NCBI GenBank assembly: GCA_964615375.1
Contig: CAZTOW010000021.1
Span: 62,001 to 126,000, forward strand
Direction: 5' to 3'
DNA: 64,000 nucleotides
Source: CAZKWG01 sp964615375
GTDB taxonomy: Bacteria > Myxococcota_A > UBA796 > CAZKWG01
The translations under genes were made by a program, and so were the position numbers. The notes below the pieces were generated by a model, which was not told where the DNA came from, made no database searches, and worked only from the letters and a program-made list of their open reading frames with translations. Below, in pieces: positions 60,707 through 64,000 of the stretch. Each line of letters begins with the position of its first letter. The first letter of the stretch is position 1.

Positions 60707-62314
60707 GTGGCAGGAAGGAAGAGGAAGGATGAGCCTACCGTGGCATCGCAGGGTGGGAGCATCATCGACCTGACAAAGGAGCTCTGGGAGGCGGCTGTTC
60801 AGCTCCGTGGCTCCATCGAGCCCGCAGACTACAAGCGTTATGTCCTGCCGATCATCTTCCTGCGCTTCCTGTCCTTGAGGTTCGAGAAGCGGCGGGCCGA
60901 GCTGACCCAGCTCATCGCCACGCCGGGCAGCGACTACTTCGGCGATCAGAGCGTGCTGGAGGACCCCGACGAGTACCGGGCCGCGAGCACCTTCATGGTG
61001 CCGCCGGACGCGCGCTGGACTCGGATTGCCAGCGAGGTACGCGGGCGCGACGACGTGAAGGTGGAGCTGGACCGGGTGCTCAAGGTCGTCGAGGACACCT
61101 ACCCAGAGCGCTTGCGCGGCCTGCTGCCGCCCATCTACGGCGGCTCCAACATGGACCCCCACAACCTGCGCGCCCTCATCGACCTCTTCAGCAAGGACGT
61201 GTTCAAGAACGGACACGGTGAGGATGTCATCGGCCGCGTCTACGAGTATTTCATCGGGGAGTTCGCCAGCTCCGAGGGCAAGCGTGGCGGTGAGTTCTTC
61301 ACGCCCGGGAGCATCGTCCGCACCCTGGTCGCGCTCCTGGAGCCGGAGCGCGGCACCGTCTACGATCCCTGCTGTGGCTCGGGCGGCATGTTCGTGCAGT
61401 CTGACCAGTTCACCCGGCACAGCGGCCGGCTCTCCTTTTACGGCCAGGAGTCCAAGGACTTCACCTGGCGCCTGTGCAAGATGAACCTGTTCATCCACGG
61501 CATCGACGGGAACATCAAGCTGGGCGACACCTATTTCAACGACCAGCACGCCGCGCTGAAGGCCGACTACGTCATCGCCAACCCGCCCTTCAACGACGGA
61601 AGCAAGGGCCAGCAGGGCTGGGGAGCCGACCGCGTGGCGGACAAGGACCCACGGCGCACCTTGCCGGGGGGGCAGAAGGCACCGCTCGCCACACGTAATG
61701 CCAACACGATGTGGATGCTCCACTTCCTTCACCACCTCGCCGATGGCGGCACCGCCGGCTTCGTCATGGCCACCGGCGAGCTGTCCAACAACGAGCTGGC
61801 CCGCCTGGACGTGCGCCGCGCGCTGGTCGAGGGCGATCACGTGGACTGCATCGTCCAGCTCCCTGGGCAGCTCTTCGCGAATACGCAGATTCCGTGCGCA
61901 CTCTGGTTCCTCTCCAAGGCCCGTGACGGCCGCACTGGCCAGCGGTCCCGGATGGGGAAGGTGCTGTTCATCGACGCGCGCAAGCTCGGTGCGCTTATCC
62001 CCGGTTCGCGGAAGCAGAAGCAGCTCACGGCTGAGGAAGTGGAGCGCATCGCCGAGGTCTACCGCACCTTCAAGCGGACGGGTCAGCCGGACGAGGTGTC
62101 CGGGTTCTGCAAGGTGGCGACACTGGCGGAGATCGCGGAGCACCGGTTCGCGTTGACGCCGGGGCGGTATGTGGGCTCCAGCGTCGAGGACTATGAGGAT
62201 GAGGCGTTTGAGGAGCGGTTTCCGGTGTTGACGATGAGGCTTCTCAAGCAGTTTGAAGCTGGAGCCGCACTCCAGCGCCGCATCGCAACTGCGCTCGGCA
62301 GCGTGGAACGGTGA
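60707..62314 (+). CDS. hsdM: type I restriction-modification DNA methyltransferase subunit HsdM
   Basis: A 535-residue HsdM. The GTG at 60707 has GGGAGCG upstream. The N-terminal HsdM domain (LTKELWEAAVQLRGSIEPADYKRYVLPIIFLRFLS) is followed by the class I methyltransferase: GEFFTPGSIVRTLVAL, motif I DPCCGSGGMFV (from Asp220) and Asn292 in VIANPPFND (motif IV). Length and motif order are typical. With HsdS it methylates adenine in a bipartite target; with HsdR it forms the restriction complex. It overlaps hsdS by 4 bp (GTGA). Confidence 0.95.
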   Translation: MAGRKRKDEPTVASQGGSIIDLTKELWEAAVQLRGSIEPADYKRYVLPIIFLRFLSLRFEKRRAELTQLIATPGSDYFGDQSVLEDPDEYRAASTFMVPPDARWTRIASEVRGRDDVKVELDRVLKVVEDTYPERLRGLLPPIYGGSNMDPHNLRALIDLFSKDVFKNGHGEDVIGRVYEYFIGEFASSEGKRGGEFFTPGSIVRTLVALLEPERGTVYDPCCGSGGMFVQSDQFTRHSGRLSFYGQESKDFTWRLCKMNLFIHGIDGNIKLGDTYFNDQHAALKADYVIANPPFNDGSKGQQGWGADRVADKDPRRTLPGGQKAPLATRNANTMWMLHFLHHLADGGTAGFVMATGELSNNELARLDVRRALVEGDHVDCIVQLPGQLFANTQIPCALWFLSKARDGRTGQRSRMGKVLFIDARKLGALIPGSRKQKQLTAEEVERIAEVYRTFKRTGQPDEVSGFCKVATLAEIAEHRFALTPGRYVGSSVEDYEDEAFEERFPVLTMRLLKQFEAGAALQRRIATALGSVER

Positions 62315-63651
62315 GTTGGGTCGAGACCCGCGTGGGCGACCTCGTCAAGATCGTGCACGGCTTCGCCTTCCGTGGCGAGTTCTTCACCGATGCACCGACA
62401 GAGCACCTGCTTCTGACACCCGGTCATTTTGCAGTCGGTGGCGGGTTCCAGTTCAAGTCGGGACGTGAGCAGTATTACCGCGGTCCAGTCCCGAACGACT
62501 ACGTCCTCTCCGCGGGCGACCTCGTGGTCACGATGACCGACTTGAGCCGGGAGTCAGACATCCTCGGCTTTCCGGCGCTCGTTCCCGAGGTGAGCGGTGT
62601 CGCATGCCTACACAATCAGCGGCTTGGAAAGGCGGTGGCGAAACCGGGACGGATGTTCGACAAGCGATTCCTCTACTACGCGCTTTGCACGGAAGACTAT
62701 CGCGCGGAGGTGCTAGCTAGTTCGACAGGTACTGGGGTTAAGCACACCGCCCCATCACGAATCGAATCCTATAAGTTCATGCTGCCGCCCCTCGACGAAC
62801 AACGCGCCATCGCTGAGGTCCTCGGCGCCTTGGACGACAAGATCGAGCTGAACCGGCAGATGAACCACACCCTGGAAGAGATGGCCTCGGCCCTCTTCAA
62901 GTCGTGGTTCATCGACTTCGACCCGGTGATCGCCAAGGTCGACGGCCGGAAGCCGTTTGGAATGGACGCAACGACCGCGAGCTTGTTCACCGCAGCATAC
63001 GCAGACTCAGAATTAGGTCCCATCCCTAGGGGCTGGAGGGTAACCACGGTCAGCGCCTGCGTCGCAGACATCTTCGACGGTCCGCACGCGACGCCCCCGG
63101 ACGCGACTTCGGGTGGTGTGTTTCTCGGCATAGGCAACATGACGGGAACGGGACTTGATCTCTCCGATGTGCGACATATCGCGGAAGCAGACTGGGAGCG
63201 GTGGACCAAGCGCGTGACGCCGTGCGAAGGCGATATCGTGTTCACCTATGAGGCAGCCTTGGGGAGGTTCGCGCTCATCCCGGCCGGCCTGCGGTGTTGC
63301 CTTGGTCGACGCATGGCGCTCGTCAGGCCGCTGGCTCCCAACCACACTCCGTTCCTGTTCCACCAGTTCATCGCAGGTCCATTCCAGGATGTGATCTCGG
63401 CCCGCGCCTGGACTGGATCAACGGTCGACCGAACGCCTCTGACGGAGTTCCCAGACTACCCCTTCCTGTGGCCTGGCGAGGCGCTGGTGACAGCCTTCTC
63501 CCAACAAACTGCGCCCATGTGGGGGCTGATTCACCACAATCAGGCGGAGTCCCGCACCCTGACCGCCCTCCGCGATACCCTCCTCCCCAAGCTCCTCTCC
63601 GGCGAGGTCCGCCTGAAGCAAGCCGAAAAACTCGTGGAGGCTGCCCTGTGA
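62311..63651 (+). CDS. hsdS: type I restriction-modification specificity subunit HsdS
   Basis: A 446-residue HsdS with two target-recognition domains (~1-150 and ~215-375), separated by the conserved helical spacer (PPLDEQRAIAEVLGALDDKI ... ALFKSWFIDFDPV) and ended by a second spacer (LTALRDTLLPKLLSGEVRL). The two domains read the two halves of the DNA target; the sequence is not deducible here. It starts at a GTG overlapping the hsdM stop and its own stop overlaps hsdR, giving a coupled three-gene operon. Intact length. Confidence 0.93.
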   Translation: MSWVETRVGDLVKIVHGFAFRGEFFTDAPTEHLLLTPGHFAVGGGFQFKSGREQYYRGPVPNDYVLSAGDLVVTMTDLSRESDILGFPALVPEVSGVACLHNQRLGKAVAKPGRMFDKRFLYYALCTEDYRAEVLASSTGTGVKHTAPSRIESYKFMLPPLDEQRAIAEVLGALDDKIELNRQMNHTLEEMASALFKSWFIDFDPVIAKVDGRKPFGMDATTASLFTAAYADSELGPIPRGWRVTTVSACVADIFDGPHATPPDATSGGVFLGIGNMTGTGLDLSDVRHIAEADWERWTKRVTPCEGDIVFTYEAALGRFALIPAGLRCCLGRRMALVRPLAPNHTPFLFHQFIAGPFQDVISARAWTGSTVDRTPLTEFPDYPFLWPGEALVTAFSQQTAPMWGLIHHNQAESRTLTALRDTLLPKLLSGEVRLKQAEKLVEAAL

Positions 63652-64000
63652 GCATCGTCCGAAGCAACGAGAGCACCTTTGAGGCCGCCACAATCCAGCG
63701 GCTGCACATGCTCAGCTACCAGTACAAATACGGTCCTGAGTTGGAGCGTGACCCTGGCGAGGTCGTGCTCCACAGCGTGCTTCGTGAGAACCTGCACACG
63801 CGCTACCCCAGCCTGACCCAGAGCGCGCTTGACGCGGCCATCGACAAGATCACTCGGCCCGAAGGCCCCGACACTCTCACCCGAAACCTCCACTTCCACA
63901 CCGCGATCCTGTCGCGCGGATTCGAGCTGAGCGTGGAACGGGCACCCGGATCCGAAGCAGGCGGGACCGGCAAGGGGATGCTGGGCCCAGATCGCGCTGT
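63648..64000 (+). CDS. hsdR: type I restriction endonuclease subunit HsdR, N-terminus only
   Basis: An open frame starting at the GTG that overlaps the hsdS stop (GTGA) and running to the right edge, about 117 codons. The N-terminus fits HsdR: SNESTFEAATIQRLHMLSYQYKYG corresponds to the E-x-T-x-E-x-x-I-x-x-L-x-x-L-G-Y block that begins most HsdR proteins. The nuclease and helicase domains lie beyond the window. Position directly after hsdM-hsdS supports the call. Confidence 0.85.
   Translation, partial: MSIVRSNESTFEAATIQRLHMLSYQYKYGPELERDPGEVVLHSVLRENLHTRYPSLTQSALDAAIDKITRPEGPDTLTRNLHFHTAILSRGFELSVERAPGSEAGGTGKGMLGPDRA

Overview
This is a GC-rich stretch (about two-thirds G+C by eye) of a bacterial chromosome or large accessory element. 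It most resembles a Myxococcota/Polyangia-type genome: caspase-homologue peptidases fused to beta-propellers, FG-GAP lipoproteins, many exported proteins of unknown function, a sigma-54 activator with sigma-54-like promoters, and large serine recombinases. No ribosomal, tRNA or core metabolic genes are visible; the whole window reads as accessory DNA.

Layout. (1) 1-17.5 kb: a leftward three-gene operon (NlpC/P60-like peptidase, small protein, very large DUF6603-like protein running off the left edge), an FG-GAP lipoprotein, then a tight leftward operon with three exported caspase-family proteins, one fused to an NlpC/P60-like domain, opposed by a divergent exported membrane-anchored protein. 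(2) 17.5-21.4 kb: HNH endonuclease, RhuM and the N-terminal third of a DUF1998-type DEAD/DEAH helicase (broken). (3) 21.5-27.3 kb: YVTN beta-propeller/unknown/VOC operon, SRPBCC protein, a divergent AlbA/RecG-like regulator, and a GNAT acetyltransferase flanked by copies of a 15-bp repeat. (4) 27.5-31.5 kb: small gene, serine recombinase 1, and the point where the recombinase meets and truncates a methylase-helicase gene. (5) 31-43.3 kb: two divergent operons of unfamiliar proteins (methylase-helicase, AT-hook protein, membrane proteins, transglutaminase-like protein, several beta-rich proteins, an acidic/Arg8 protein), which looks like the core of an undescribed virus-like or plasmid-like element. 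(6) 43.4-50.7 kb: defence island with a low-GC 1.3-kilo-residue CHAT-peptidase protein and a BsuBI/PstI-type restriction-modification pair. (7) 51-56 kb: sigma-54 activator, small gene with terminator, serine recombinase 2 fused to an HTH region. (8) 56-60.6 kb: primase-like ORF, LuxI/FeeM-like acyltransferase, coiled-coil lipoprotein, papain/C39-like peptidase, lipoprotein. (9) 60.7 kb to the right edge: type I restriction-modification hsdM-hsdS-hsdR (hsdR cut by the edge).

The genes connect mainly as cargo of mobile DNA: two recombinases, broken genes at junctions, two R-M systems, a CHAT protein and RhuM/HNH fragments. Three promoters with the same unusual architecture (TTGACA, 12 bp, then a -24/-12 GG-N10-GC element) sit in front of both recombinases and one small gene, and the window carries its own GTFTGA-type sigma-54 activator, so the mobile functions may form a regulon. 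Family calls rest on reading motifs in the translations; no database search was run.
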